Shown: positions 17,414 to 32,676, numbered from the stretch's first letter. The stretch is 64,000 nucleotides of DNA from Bog-756 sp963725395 (GCA_963725395.1 CAVRYH010000013.1:248001-312000); one strand, 5' to 3'. Notes: generated by a model not told the origin, from the letters alone. Made by a program: numbers and translations.

Positions 17414-17585
17414 TCGGGGAGACCGACCAGCCGGTGGACCCGCCTGTCCGACTCCCCGAAGCGGCCGCGACGGCCGCAACGGCCGGGCCGGCCCCGGGTC
17501 TGCCTGGGCCGTGCCGGCGGCCTGGTGTTATCCTTGGCCTCCGCCCCTGTGTTCGGCTCCCCGTACGCGGAACGGCGGTCGGCAG

Positions 17586-17658
17586 AGGGCAGTAGCTCAA
17601 CTGGTAGAGCACCGGTCTCCAAAACCGAAGGTTGGGGGTTCAAGTCCCTCCTGCCCTG
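17586..17658 (+). tRNA. tRNA-Trp (anticodon CCA)
   Basis: A 73-base tRNA with acceptor AGGGCAG/CTGCCCT, anticodon CCA at 17619-17621 in loop CTCCAAA, T arm GGGGG-TTCAAGT-CCCTC (one G-T pair), and discriminator G. secE starts 37 bases downstream, probably on the same transcript. A TATCCT box at 17529-17534 may be its -10. Confidence 0.96.
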
Positions 17659-17694
17659 CTCACCACCCGTGGAAACGGTCGAAGGAAACAACAC

Positions 17695-17988
17695 GTGAAC
17701 CGAGAACAGAAGCGAGCAATGCAACGGCAGGGCCAGGACCCTGACGGCGAGGCTCCGGCCAAGCGCACAGCACAGCCGGCCCGGCGACCACCCAAGCGCG
17801 AGCCGTTCCGTCCGGGGCAGTTCCTCCGCGAGGTACGATCAGAGCTTCGCCAAGTGGCGTGGCCCAACAGGTCCGAGGTCGTCAACTACACGACGGTGAC
17901 CCTGGTCACCCTCTTGTCGCTGATGGTCCTCATCTTCATTCTCAACTACGCCTTCGCCAAAGGCGTCCTGTGGCTGTTCAAGACGTGA
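17695..17988 (+). CDS. secE: Preprotein translocase subunit SecE
   Basis: SecE clamps SecY in the SecYEG protein-export channel. The 97-residue product has a basic, proline-rich N-terminus (1-40), the amphipathic segment FLREVRSELRQVAWPNRSEV that is the SecE hallmark, and a single C-terminal membrane helix (about 68-90). The GTG at 17695 follows AAGGAAA and gives the usual short form. nusG starts within ten bases of its stop, the near-universal secE-nusG pair. Confidence 0.96.
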   Translation: MNREQKRAMQRQGQDPDGEAPAKRTAQPARRPPKREPFRPGQFLREVRSELRQVAWPNRSEVVNYTTVTLVTLLSLMVLIFILNYAFAKGVLWLFKT

Positions 17989-17993
17989 TCGGT

Positions 17994-18767
17994 GTGACTG
18001 TGACCCACGAAGAAACCAATCCGGCAACCGGCGACGACGAGGGCCTCGACCAAGTCGGGGACTCGAGCGCGCCCGAGGCCCCAGAGGTGTCCGACCAGGC
18101 CACCGGGACCCCCTCCGACCAGGTGGATGATGCACCCGTCGACGAGACGGTCGCCGTGGCCGACGAGGTCGGGTTCGACGACGAGGACGACGAGGACGAG
18201 CCGTTCGTGGTCAGCCCCTATGACCAGCCGGGCCGGTGGTACGTCGTCCACACCTACGCCGGGTACGAGAACAAGGTGAAGTCCAACCTGCACAGCCGGG
18301 CCGTCTCGATGAGCATGGAGGACCGCATCTACGAGGTGGTCATCCCGATGGAGGACGTCATCGAGTTCAAGAACGGCAAGAAGGTGGTCGTCCAGAAGAA
18401 GGTGTTCCCCGGCTACCTGCTGTGCCGCTGCGAGCTCGACGACGACAGCTGGTCGGTCATCCGGAACACCCCCGGGGTCACCGGGTTCGTGGGTCCGGGT
18501 ACGAAACCCACGCCGCTGTCCCGCCGTGAGGTCGAGGGCATCCTCCAGGTCAAGGTCGAAGGTGTGGAGGCCCCGTCCAAGCGGAGTCGCCCGCGGCTCG
18601 AGCACGAGGTCGGCGAGACGGTCCGGGTCAAAGAGGGCCCCTTCGCCGACTTCTCCGGTCAGATCGCCGAGATCAACGAGGACCAGCTCAAGCTCAAGGT
18701 GCTGGTCAACATCTTCGGTCGGGAGACTCCGGTCGAACTCGAATTCAGCCAGGTCGCGAAGCTGTAG
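17994..18767 (+). CDS. nusG: Transcription termination/antitermination factor NusG
   Basis: NusG binds the RNA polymerase clamp through its NGN domain and links transcription to Rho or ribosomes through its KOW domain. The conserved part begins at WYVVHTYAGYENKVK, with FPGYLLCRC and VTGFVGPGTKPTPLS later, and the KOW motif VRVKEGPFADFSGQI near the C-terminus. An acidic extension of about 75 residues precedes the NGN domain, as in other actinobacteria but clearly longer than in E. coli. Three in-frame GTGs (17985, 17994, 18000) could start it; 17994 is a compromise. Confidence 0.94.
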   Translation: MTVTHEETNPATGDDEGLDQVGDSSAPEAPEVSDQATGTPSDQVDDAPVDETVAVADEVGFDDEDDEDEPFVVSPYDQPGRWYVVHTYAGYENKVKSNLHSRAVSMSMEDRIYEVVIPMEDVIEFKNGKKVVVQKKVFPGYLLCRCELDDDSWSVIRNTPGVTGFVGPGTKPTPLSRREVEGILQVKVEGVEAPSKRSRPRLEHEVGETVRVKEGPFADFSGQIAEINEDQLKLKVLVNIFGRETPVELEFSQVAKL

Positions 18768-18798
18768 GCCGGCGGACCCAGGTAAGGAGAGGTAAGCA

Positions 18799-19231
18799 AT
18801 GCCACCGAAGAAGCGCGTCCCTCGCGGTCGTGAAGATCCAGCTCCCGGCCGGGGGCGCCACACCCGCGCCGCCGGTCGGCACCGCCCTCGGGCCGCACGG
18901 CGTCCAGACCATGGAGTTCTGCAAGCAGTACAACGCGGCGACCGAGAGCCAGCGGGGATCGATCGTGCCGGTGGAGATCTCGATCTACGAGGACCGGACC
19001 TTCTCCTTCATCCTGAAGACCCCGCCGACCCCGGCCCTGCTCCGCCAGGCCGCGGGCCTGGAAAAAGGCGCCTCCACTTCGGGCCGGGAGCAGGTGGGCA
19101 CGGTGACCAGCGCCCAGGTGGCCGAGATCGCCGCCGTCAAGCTCCCCGACCTCAACACCGCCGACATCGAGGCGGCCAAGCGCCAGGTCGAGGGCACGGC
19201 CCGGTCGATGGGTATCGCCGTCGCCGGTTGA
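18799..19231 (+). CDS. rplK: 50S ribosomal protein L11 (apparent +1 frame break near its start)
   Basis: L11 binds 23S rRNA at the GTPase centre. The ATG at 18799 follows an AAGGAGAGG ribosome-binding site and reads MPPKKRV, exactly the actinobacterial start. Then the frame must move forward one base between 18817 and 18824 to continue LAVVKIQLPAGG and the rest of a normal protein ending GTARSMGIAVAG (143 residues in all). Read without the shift, the first frame runs on as nonsense into rplA. An extra C in the run GTCCCTC is the simplest cause. Starting at GTG 18830 would delete the conserved N-terminus and has no ribosome-binding site. Confidence 0.93.
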
Positions 19232-19266
19232 GGCCGGCGCGCACGTTCGAGAAACGGAGACACATC

Positions 19267-19989
19267 ATGTCCAGGGGAAAGAAGTACAAGGCGAGCGCCG
19301 CCACCTTCGATCGGCAGCATCTCTACACGCCCTCGGAGGCGATCGACCTGGTCAAGGCCTCGGCCTCGGCCTCCTTCGACGAAACGGTCGAGATCGCCAT
19401 CCGCCTCGGGGTCGATCCCCGCAAGGCCGACCAGATCGTGCGCGGGACGCTGTCCCTTCCGGCCGGCACGGGGCGGACGGCCCGTGTCGCCGTGTTCGCC
19501 GCCGGCGAGAAGGCGGCCGAGGCCCGGTCGGCCGGCGCCGACGTGGTGGGAGCGGACGACCTCGTGGCCCGGGTGGCCAACGAGGGGTTCCTCGACTTCG
19601 ACGTGGCCATCGCCACCCCCGACCTCATGGGCCAGGTGGGGACCCTGGGCCGGATCCTCGGCCCCCGTGGCCTGATGCCGAACCCGAAGACCGGCACGGT
19701 GACCGATGACGTGGAGCGGGCGGTCAGCGAGTTCAAGGGCGGCAGAGTGGAGTACCGGACCGACAAGGTGGGCAACATCCACCTGCGGATCGGCAAGGCG
19801 TCCTTCGACCGCCCGAAACTGCTCGAGAACCTCCACACGGTGATGGAGGAGATCCACCGGGCCAAGCCCGCCTCCTCCAAGGGCCGCTACGTGAGGGCGG
19901 TCACCCTGTCGTCGACGATGGGACCGGGCGTGCGCATCGACCCGCTGCTGGCCCGCCGGATCGACGAGGACCTGCCGGTCAGCGCCTGA
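19267..19989 (+). CDS. rplA: 50S ribosomal protein L1
   Basis: L1 forms the mobile stalk at the E site and represses the rplKA message in bacteria studied. The 240-residue protein has normal length, the conserved GRILGPRGLMPNPKTGTV motif in domain II and the GPGVRID terminus. The ATG follows an AGAAACGGAG ribosome-binding site, 35 bases after rplK. The 240-base gap after it carries the rplJ promoter and leader. Confidence 0.98.
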   Translation: MSRGKKYKASAATFDRQHLYTPSEAIDLVKASASASFDETVEIAIRLGVDPRKADQIVRGTLSLPAGTGRTARVAVFAAGEKAAEARSAGADVVGADDLVARVANEGFLDFDVAIATPDLMGQVGTLGRILGPRGLMPNPKTGTVTDDVERAVSEFKGGRVEYRTDKVGNIHLRIGKASFDRPKLLENLHTVMEEIHRAKPASSKGRYVRAVTLSSTMGPGVRIDPLLARRIDEDLPVSA

Positions 19990-20013
19990 GGGGCCCTCCC
20001 GGCCCGACCGTGG

Positions 20014-20043
20014 CTGGCCTTCTCGGAGCCCGTGCGCTAGAGT
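20014..20043 (+). promoter_or_regulatory. Putative sigma-A promoter of rplJ-rplL
   Basis: CTGGCC at 20014-20019 and TAGAGT at 20038-20043, spaced 18 bases, lie at the head of the rplJ leader. The -10 fits TAnnnT; the -35 is moderate. Confidence 0.5.
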
Positions 20044-20059
20044 CCCCTCTTCCAGATCT

Positions 20060-20228
20060 TCTGATTCACCGAACTGCCGTAGACCTCCGGTGCGCCGTTC
20101 CCCGGCGCCGAAGGGACCCGAAGGGGTCCGCCTGAAGAGGCGTTCCGCGTGGTGCATCCCATGCCCGCGCGACACCGAGTGACGGTGTCTACGGCCCTGA
20201 CCTGAGCGAGTCGCTCGTTGGAGGGACC
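20060..20228 (+). ncRNA. Ribosomal protein L10 leader (cis-regulatory RNA)
   Basis: About 170 bases precede rplJ, including paired segments such as GAAGGGACCC/GGGGTCC, GCCTGAAGAGGCG and the stem GACACCG-AGTGA-CGGTGTC (20171-20189). Position, size and stem-rich content match the L10 leader known in many bacteria, in which the L10/(L12)4 complex binds its own message to repress translation. I identified it by position and visible stems, not by a covariance model. Confidence 0.6.
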
Positions 20229-20915
20229 ATGGACAAGCCGAGGCCTGAGAAGGTCGCCGTCGTCGACGAGGTGCGCGGGCGCCTGGCGTCGTCCGACGGC
20301 GCCCTCCTGACCGAGTACCGGGGTCTTACCGTCTCCGAGCTGGCCGAGCTCCGCCGCGACCTGTCCGCCGCCGGGGGTGACTACAAGGTCTACAAGAACA
20401 CGCTGGTGCGGTTGGCCGTCGCCGATGGCCCCCAGGCCGGGATCCACGACCTCCTGACCGGCCCCACAGCCATCGCCTTCGTGCAGGGCGACGTCAGTGC
20501 GGTGGCCAAGGCGCTGCGGGACTTCGCCAGGAACAATCCGAGTCTGGTGGTCAAGGGTGGTGTCGTCGGATCGGGCATCCTGTCGGCCTCGGACATCAGC
20601 GTCCTGGCCGATCTGCCCCCCAAGGACACCCTGCTGGCCCAGTTCGCCGGCGCCCTGGCGGCGCCTCTCCAGCAACTCGCCGGCCTGGTCCAGGCCCTTC
20701 CCCGCAACCTGGCCTACGGGCTGTCGGCGCTGATCGAGCAGCGCCAGGCCGGTGGGGAGGCGCTCGAAGCGCCCGTCACCGATGCCCCGGCCGCTCCGGC
20801 GCCGACCGACGAGGCCCCGGCGTCCGAAGGCGACGCAGCGGCCTCCGCCGAGTCCACCGAGGCCGCATCCTCGAACGAGGAACCGGTCGCCACCGAGGCC
20901 CCGGCGGCCGAGTAG
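20229..20915 (+). CDS. rplJ: 50S ribosomal protein L10
   Basis: L10 anchors L7/L12 dimers to the large subunit. The first 175 residues match the family, with LLTEYRGLTVSELAELRR, YKVYKNTLVRLA and the C-terminal helix that binds L12. A further ~50 residues are an Ala/Pro/Glu/Thr-rich acidic tail, so the 228-residue protein is longer than the usual 165-180. The ATG follows GGAGGG. It is co-directional with rplL, 63 bases on. Confidence 0.97.
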   Translation: MDKPRPEKVAVVDEVRGRLASSDGALLTEYRGLTVSELAELRRDLSAAGGDYKVYKNTLVRLAVADGPQAGIHDLLTGPTAIAFVQGDVSAVAKALRDFARNNPSLVVKGGVVGSGILSASDISVLADLPPKDTLLAQFAGALAAPLQQLAGLVQALPRNLAYGLSALIEQRQAGGEALEAPVTDAPAAPAPTDEAPASEGDAAASAESTEAASSNEEPVATEAPAAE

Positions 20916-20978
20916 GCCGGACATCACCGTTCCATCCGCATTCTCGTACGAAGACCAAGCAAACAAGGAGCAACGACA

Positions 20979-21377
20979 ATGGCAGGCACCCTGACCAAGG
21001 ACCAGATTCTGGACGGCATCTCCGAGCTGTCCGTGCTCGAGCTGAGCGAGCTGCTGAAGGAGTTCGAGGAGCGCTTCGGCGTGACCGCGGCGGCCCCGGT
21101 GGCCGTGGCGGCGGCCGCGCCTGCTGCCGGCGGCGCAGAGGCCGGCGGCGGCGGCGAGGAGGAGAAGACCGAGTTCGACGTCATCCTCACTGCGGCCGGC
21201 GACAAGAAGATCCAGGTGATCAAGGAGGTGCGCTCGTTGACCAGCCTGGGCCTGAAGGAGGCCAAGGACCTGGTGGACGGGGCCCCGAAGCCCGTGTTGG
21301 AGAAGGCCAACAAGGAGGACGCCGAGAAGGCGAAGGCCCAGCTCGAGGGGGCCGGAGCGACGGTCGAGCTCAAGTAG
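20979..21377 (+). CDS. rplL: 50S ribosomal protein L7/L12
   Basis: This is the stalk protein that recruits translational GTPases, present in four or six copies per ribosome. The 132-residue product has the N-terminal dimerisation domain (TKDQILDGISELSVLELSEL), an Ala/Gly-rich hinge (about 40-62) and the factor-binding C-terminal domain with TSLGLKEAKDLVDGAPKPV. The ATG follows AAGGAG. It is typical in length and composition. Confidence 0.98.
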   Translation: MAGTLTKDQILDGISELSVLELSELLKEFEERFGVTAAAPVAVAAAAPAAGGAEAGGGGEEEKTEFDVILTAAGDKKIQVIKEVRSLTSLGLKEAKDLVDGAPKPVLEKANKEDAEKAKAQLEGAGATVELK

Positions 21378-21484
21378 TACCCCCCGCCCCGGTCACCGGG
21401 CGGCGGCGGCCGGGCCCAGGTCGACGGGCGGTCGGCCACCGCGTTGGCGGGCCGCGGCCCGGAGCCTCGGGGGGCCTTCGATCC

Positions 21485-21513
21485 TTGACGGCGGCACGAC
21501 GGTCTCCTAGCCT
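21485..21513 (+). promoter_or_regulatory. Sigma-A promoter for rpoB-rpoC
   Basis: TTGACG (21485-21490) and TAGCCT (21508-21513) with exactly 17 bases between. The -35 differs from consensus at one base. It implies that rpoBC can be transcribed separately from rplJL. Confidence 0.7.
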
Positions 21514-21550
21514 GTGCAGGCCTGGATCGGGGCTTCCCGTCCCCGAGCTT

Positions 21551-21580
21551 GTAATCCTGTCCGTACCCGGATAGGATTAC
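21551..21580 (+). other. Perfect stem-loop in the rpoB leader
   Basis: GTAATCCTGTCC (21551-21562) pairs with GGATAGGATTAC (21569-21580) over 12 positions with one G-T pair and a six-base loop. No T tract follows, so it is more likely an RNase III site, attenuator or stabilising element than a terminator. E. coli also has an attenuator and an RNase III site between rplL and rpoB. Confidence 0.7.
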
Positions 21581-21796
21581 TGGTTGCCGTGCCTGCTCCT
21601 TCCGCCTTCCTCCGTGTTTTGGCTGATTGACGCGCGCCCTGGCGCCCCTTCAACCGCTCCGGCGGTGGTTGTCGACCCCAGAGCAGGCTCGGACATGGTT
21701 CCAGAGTTTCTCGAGCATCAGTAGTCCGTCGACCATCGCTTCACCGCAGCACCCCTTCGTCGCCCCATTAGCCCCGCAACTGGGAGGAGTAGGCCG

Positions 21797-24700
21797 TTGC
21801 CTACACGGTCCAACAGCCCGGAACGTTTTTCTTTCGCCAACATCGACGAGGCCCTGCCGTTGCCGGACCTCGTGGCCATCCAGCGGGACTCCTTCCAGTG
21901 GTTCCTCGACCGCGGCCTGGCGGAGACCTTCAACGACATCAGCCCGATCGAGGACTTCACCGGCCAGCTGAGCCTGGAGCTGGAGTTCGATCCCACCGAT
22001 CCCGATCTGCGACCCCCGCCCAAGTTCTCGGTGGAGGAGTGCAAGGAAAAGGACATGACCTACGCCGCGCCGGTCTTCGTGCGGGCCAGGTTCATGAACG
22101 CCGGCACCGGTGAGATCAAGGAGCAGACGGTCTTCATGGGGGACTTCCCGGTGATGACCGACAAGGGGACCTTCATCGTCAACGGGACCGAGCGTGTGGT
22201 CGTGAGCCAGCTGGTCCGTTCGCCCGGGGTTATCTTCCAGCCCGGGCGCGACGCCAAGACGGTCTTCACCGGCACCATCCACCCCTACCGGGGCGAGTGG
22301 ATCGAGTTCGACGTCGAGGCCAAGCCGGGCAAGGACGTCACCGCCGGGTGCCGCGTGGCCCGCAAACGCCGGCTGTCGCTGTTCGTGCTGTTGCGCGCCC
22401 TCGGCTACGAGGACCAGGCCTTCCTGGAGCGGTTCGTGCGCCACTTCGACTTCCTCGAGGGGCAGTGGGAGAAGGAGCAGAACCTGGCCCCCACCCGCGA
22501 GGAGGCCCTGCTCGAGATCTACAAGCGCGCCCGTCCCGGCGAGCCGCTGTCCGTCGAGGCCGCCCGCCAGTACTTCGAGAACGCCTTTTTCAACCCCAAG
22601 CGATACGACCTCACCCGGGTCGGCCGCTACAAGCTCAACCGGAAGCTGGGCCCGGAGATCGAGCGCATCTCGGACATCTTGAAGATCGACCTCGAGCGCC
22701 CGACGCCCACCCAGGGGGTGCTCAGCCCGTCGGAGATCCTGGCGTCCTCGACCTACATGCTCCACCTGGCCAAGCACATGGCCGACGGCGAGTCGAACTA
22801 CCGGATCGACGACCAGGACCATTTCGCCAACCGTCGGATCCGCTCGGTCGGCGAGCTCATCCAGAACCAGGTCCGGGTCGGGCTCTCCCGCATGGAGCGG
22901 GTGGTGCGCGAGCGCATGACCACCCAGGACGTGGAGGCGATCACCCCCCAGACCCTCATCAACATCCGGCCGGTGGTCGCCGCCGTGAAGGAGTTCTTCG
23001 GCACCAGCCAGTTGAGCCAGTTCATGGACCAGAACAACCCGCTGTCCGGCCTGGCCCACAAGCGGCGCCTGTCGGCCCTCGGGCCCGGCGGTCTGTCCCG
23101 TGAGCGCGCCGGGTTCGAGGTCCGTGACGTCCACACCTCCCACTACGGCCGCATGTGCCCGATCGAGACTCCCGAGGGCCCCAACATCGGCCTGATCGGC
23201 TCGCTCGCCACCTACGCCCGGGTCAACGAGTACGGCTTCATCGAGACCCCCTACCGCAAGGTGGTCGACGGCCAGGTGACCAAGGAGATCACCTACCTGG
23301 CCGCCGACGAGGAGGAGGAGCACGTGATCGCCCAGGCCTCGGCGGCGCTGGACGACAAGGGCCACTTCACCGAGGAGAGGGTGCTCGTCCGCCGCGGTCC
23401 GCAGGGCACCGGTGTGCGGGTCGGGGCCACCACCACGTCCTACGGCACGACGTCGGAGATCGACTTCGTGCCCCCGGCCGAGGTCGACCTGATGGACGTG
23501 TCCCCCAAGCAGATCGTGTCGGTGTCGACGGCGCTGATCCCTTTCGTCGAGCACGACGACGCCAACCGCGCCCTGATGGGCGCCAACATGCAGAAGCAGG
23601 CGGTCCCGCTGGTCGTCCCCGAGGCCCCCTACATCGGGACCGGCGTCGAGGCCCGTGCCGCCCGTGACGCCGGCGACGTGGTGATGGCCGAGGGCGATGG
23701 CGTGGTGGTCGACGTCTCCGGCGACCAGATCGTGGTCGAGTACAAGGCGGGCGCCAAGAACCGCCTGGGCGACCCGCTGGGCAAGAAGACCTACCGACTG
23801 GCCAAGTTCCGCCGGTCCAACCAGAACACGGCCATCAACCAGAAGGTGATCGTCGACGAGGGCCAGAAGGTCTCGGCCGGCGACGTGCTGGCCGACGGGC
23901 CCGCCACCCACAACGGGGAGCTCGCCCTCGGCAAGAACCTCCTCGTGGCCTTCATGCCGTGGGAGGGCTACAACTACGAGGACGCCATCATCCTCTCCGA
24001 GCGCCTGGTGAAGGACGACGTGCTCACGTCGATCCACATCGAGGAGCACGAGGTCGACGCCCGCGACACCAAGCTCGGTGCCGAGGAGATCACCCGTGAC
24101 ATCCCCAACCTGTCCGAGGAGATCCTGGCCGACCTCGACGAGCGGGGCATCATCCGCATCGGCGCGGAGGTGGGACCCGGCGACGTGCTCGTCGGCAAGG
24201 TCACCCCGAAGGGCGAGACCGAGCAGACGCCCGAGGAGCGCCTGCTCCGGGCCATCTTCGGCGAGAAGGCCCGTGAGGTCCGTGACACCTCGCTGAAGGT
24301 CCCCCACGGCGAGCAGGGCACGGTCATCGACGTTCGGGTGTTCTCCCGCGACGACGCCCACGAACTCCCGCCCGGGGTGGAACAGCTGGTGCGTGTCTAC
24401 GTGGCCCAGAAGCGCAAGATCTCCGAGGGAGACAAGCTGGCCGGCCGCCACGGCAACAAGGGCGTCATCTCGAAGATCCTGCCCATCGAGGACATGCCCT
24501 ACCAGGCCGACGGCACCCCGGTCGACATCATCCTCAACCCGTTGGGCGTGCCCAGCCGGATGAACGTGGGCCAGGTGCTCGAGTCCCATCTCGGGTACGC
24601 CGCCCGCTGGGGCTGGGAGGGCGCGGGGACGCGGCGACGACGCCAGTGCGCGGCACCGAGACGAAGACCAGACCCCGCACCGATCCCGCGGTGTGGGTAT

Positions 24701-25370
24701 CCACCCCGGTCTTCGACGGGGCCCACTGGGACGAGGAGGCCGACGCCGGGCGCCACCCGACGATCCAGCAGATCTTCCGTCGGCTCAACCCCGACGGCGC
24801 CGACGGCGCCGTCCAGGTCTCCGACGACGGCAAGAGCCGGCTGTTCAACGGCCGGACGGGCGAGCCCTACGACAACCCGATCTCGGTCGGCTACGTCTAC
24901 ATCCTGAAGCTCCACCACCTGGTGGACGACAAGATCCACGCCCGGTCGACCGGTCCCTACTCGATGATCACCCAGCAGCCCCTGGGCGGGAAGGCGCAGT
25001 TCGGCGGCCAGCGGTTCGGGGAGATGGAGGTGTGGGCGCTCGAGGCCTTCGGCGCCGCCTACGCCCTCCAGGAGCTCCTGACGATCAAGTCGGATGACGT
25101 CCTCGGCCGGGTGAAGGTCTACGAGGCCATCGTGAAGGGGGAGAACATCCCCGAACCGGGCATCCCCGAGAGCTTCAAGGTGCTCATCAAGGAGATGCAG
25201 TCGCTCTGCCTGGACGTGGAGGTCCTGGCACCGGGTGGAGAAGAGATAGAGATGCGAGAGCTGGACGAGGACGTGTTCCGCACGGCCGAGGAACTTGGCA
25301 TCGACATCAGCCGACCTGAGCGCGGGTCGGACGAAGAAGATGCACGACGCGCCGCGGAAAGGGGATTCTG

Positions 25371-25371
<1 letters not shown>
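21797..25371 (+). CDS. rpoB: RNA polymerase beta subunit (apparent -1 frame break near the C-terminus)
   Basis: The subunit forms one side of the catalytic cleft of RNA polymerase. It starts with TTG at 21797, eight bases after GGAGGAG, and reads MPTRSNSPERFSF. The rifampicin region (GTSQLSQFMDQNNPLSGLAHKRRLSALG in two adjoining parts, near residues 400-430) has the sensitive-type Asp, His and Ser. After HLGYAARWGWEG (near 24620) the frame is lost and resumes one base out, giving VSTPVFDG and then the normal C-terminus to 25371 (about 1191 residues in all). One base missing in the G-rich run 24612-24630 explains it. The stop overlaps the rpoC ATG by one base. Confidence 0.96.
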
Positions 25372-29432
<4,061 letters not shown>

Positions 29433-29444
29433 TCAGGGCCGGGA

Positions 29445-29480
29445 GGTCACGGACGCCGTTCGGGGCCCGTGACCGAACGG
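29445..29480 (+). terminator. Interlocking inverted repeats after rpoC
   Basis: Stem A pairs GGTCACGG (29445-29452) with CCGTGACC (29467-29474). Stem B pairs CCGTTCGG (29456-29463) with CCGAACGG (29473-29480). The 5' arm of B lies in the loop of A and the 3' arms share two bases, so the stems are alternatives or a pseudoknot. No T tract follows. Its place just after the rpoC stop suggests termination or processing. Confidence 0.5.
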
Positions 29481-29519
29481 CTTGCCCCTGCTCCGGCGGG
29501 GACGGCCCGGGGGGCGCGC

Positions 29520-29548
29520 TTGCCCGTCGTGTCCCCATGCCATAGCAT
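29520..29548 (+). promoter_or_regulatory. Sigma-A promoter of rpsL-rpsG-fusA
   Basis: TTGCCC (29520-29525) and TAGCAT (29543-29548) with 17 bases between, about 118 bases before the rpsL start. This leaves room for a leader that could bind S7, the known str-operon regulator in E. coli. Confidence 0.65.
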
Positions 29549-29665
29549 TGAGCGTTCGGGGTTTCGCGCGCCTGAGGCTGTGGCCTGGCCGCCGAAGGCA
29601 CCCCTGAGCAGCAAATCTGAGTCTGTCCCGCAGTATCCCCGCAGTTCACAACCTAGAGGTAACGC

Positions 29666-30037
29666 GTGCCCACGATCTCCCAGCTCGTCCGCAAGGGGCG
29701 GGCCACCAAGCCGACGAAGTCGAAGACCCCGGCCCTCCGGGGGGCGCCCCAGCGGCGGGGTGTCTGCACGCGCGTCTACACCCACACGCCGAAGAAGCCG
29801 AACTCCGCCCTCCGTAAGGTGGCGAGGGTCCGGTTGACCAGTGGCCTCGAGGTCACGGCCTACATCCCCGGCGAGGGTCACAACCTCCAGGAGCACTCCA
29901 TCGTGCTGGTCCGCGGTGGTCGTGTGAAGGACCTGCCCGGTGTCCGCTACAAGGTGATCCGGGGGACGCTGGACGCATCCGGTGTCCGCGAGCGGAACCA
30001 GGCCCGGAGCCGCTACGGCGCAAAGAAGGAGTCCTAG
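29666..30037 (+). CDS. rpsL: 30S ribosomal protein S12
   Basis: S12 monitors codon-anticodon pairing at the decoding centre. The 123-residue product is normal, with KKPNSALRKVARVRL carrying the Lys of the streptomycin region in its sensitive form and the conserved GVRYKVIRG. It starts GTG, eight bases after an AGAGGT element, and rpsG begins immediately after its stop. Confidence 0.98.
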   Translation: MPTISQLVRKGRATKPTKSKTPALRGAPQRRGVCTRVYTHTPKKPNSALRKVARVRLTSGLEVTAYIPGEGHNLQEHSIVLVRGGRVKDLPGVRYKVIRGTLDASGVRERNQARSRYGAKKES

Positions 30038-30508
30038 GTGCCCCGCAAAGGTCCTGCCGTCCGTCGAGAGCTGATGCCCGATCCCGTGTACCACTCGGTG
30101 CTGGTCACCCAGGTGGTCAACCGGGTGCTGAGTCGGGGCAAGCGGACGCTGGCCGAGCGCATCGTCTACGACGCCCTGTCCGACGTGGCCGAGAAGTCGG
30201 GCAACGACCCGGTGGCCGTCTTGAAGAAGGCCGTCGAGAACACCCGTCCCGAGCTCGAGGTCCGGAGCCGGAGGGTGGGTGGCGCCACCTACCAGGTACC
30301 GGTCGAGGTACGCCCCCGCCGGGCCACCACGCTGTCCATCCGGTGGCTCGTCGGCTACTCCCAGCAGCGCAGGGAGAAGACGATGGCCGAGCGGCTGTCG
30401 AACGAGATCCGTGATGCGGCCAACGGGATCGGCGCTGCCGCCAAGCGTCGTGAGGACCTCCACAAGATGGCCGAGTCGAACAAGGCCTTCGCCCACTACC
30501 GCTGGTAG
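30038..30508 (+). CDS. rpsG: 30S ribosomal protein S7
   Basis: S7 nucleates assembly of the small-subunit head and lines the E site. The 156-residue product has the MPRKGPAVRRELMPDP start, the QVPVEVRPRR beta-hairpin and the C-terminal HKMAESNKAFAHYRW. The GTG start directly follows the rpsL stop, so the two are translationally coupled. Length is normal. Confidence 0.98.
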   Translation: MPRKGPAVRRELMPDPVYHSVLVTQVVNRVLSRGKRTLAERIVYDALSDVAEKSGNDPVAVLKKAVENTRPELEVRSRRVGGATYQVPVEVRPRRATTLSIRWLVGYSQQRREKTMAERLSNEIRDAANGIGAAAKRREDLHKMAESNKAFAHYRW

Positions 30509-30579
30509 GACGAGGCCGCACCGGCCTTTACTCTGGCAGCGAGCACCACGTACGAGCACTACCCGAGAGCTGATCAACC

Positions 30580-32676
<2,097 letters not shown>

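Larger units (their letters stand above)
21378..21796. other. rplL-rpoB intergenic region
   Basis: The 419-base gap has no gene that I can support. It starts with GC-rich self-complementary sequence after rplL, then holds a good promoter at 21485-21513, a perfect hairpin at 21551-21580 and a leader of roughly 275 bases ending in the GGGAGGAG ribosome-binding site of rpoB. Confidence 0.7.

Noticed and set aside
18799..19989. A continuous 396-codon frame suggesting an rplK-rplA fusion
   Set aside because: The middle is out-of-frame rplK. It appears fused only because of the single-base break near the rplK start.
21650..24589. A 979-codon open frame antisense to rpoB, and similar ones antisense to rpoC (25119-28847) and fusA (30574-32835)
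   Set aside because: These are Leu/Gly/His/Arg-rich mirror frames of strongly conserved genes, expected in very GC-rich DNA. They show no motifs or ribosome-binding sites.
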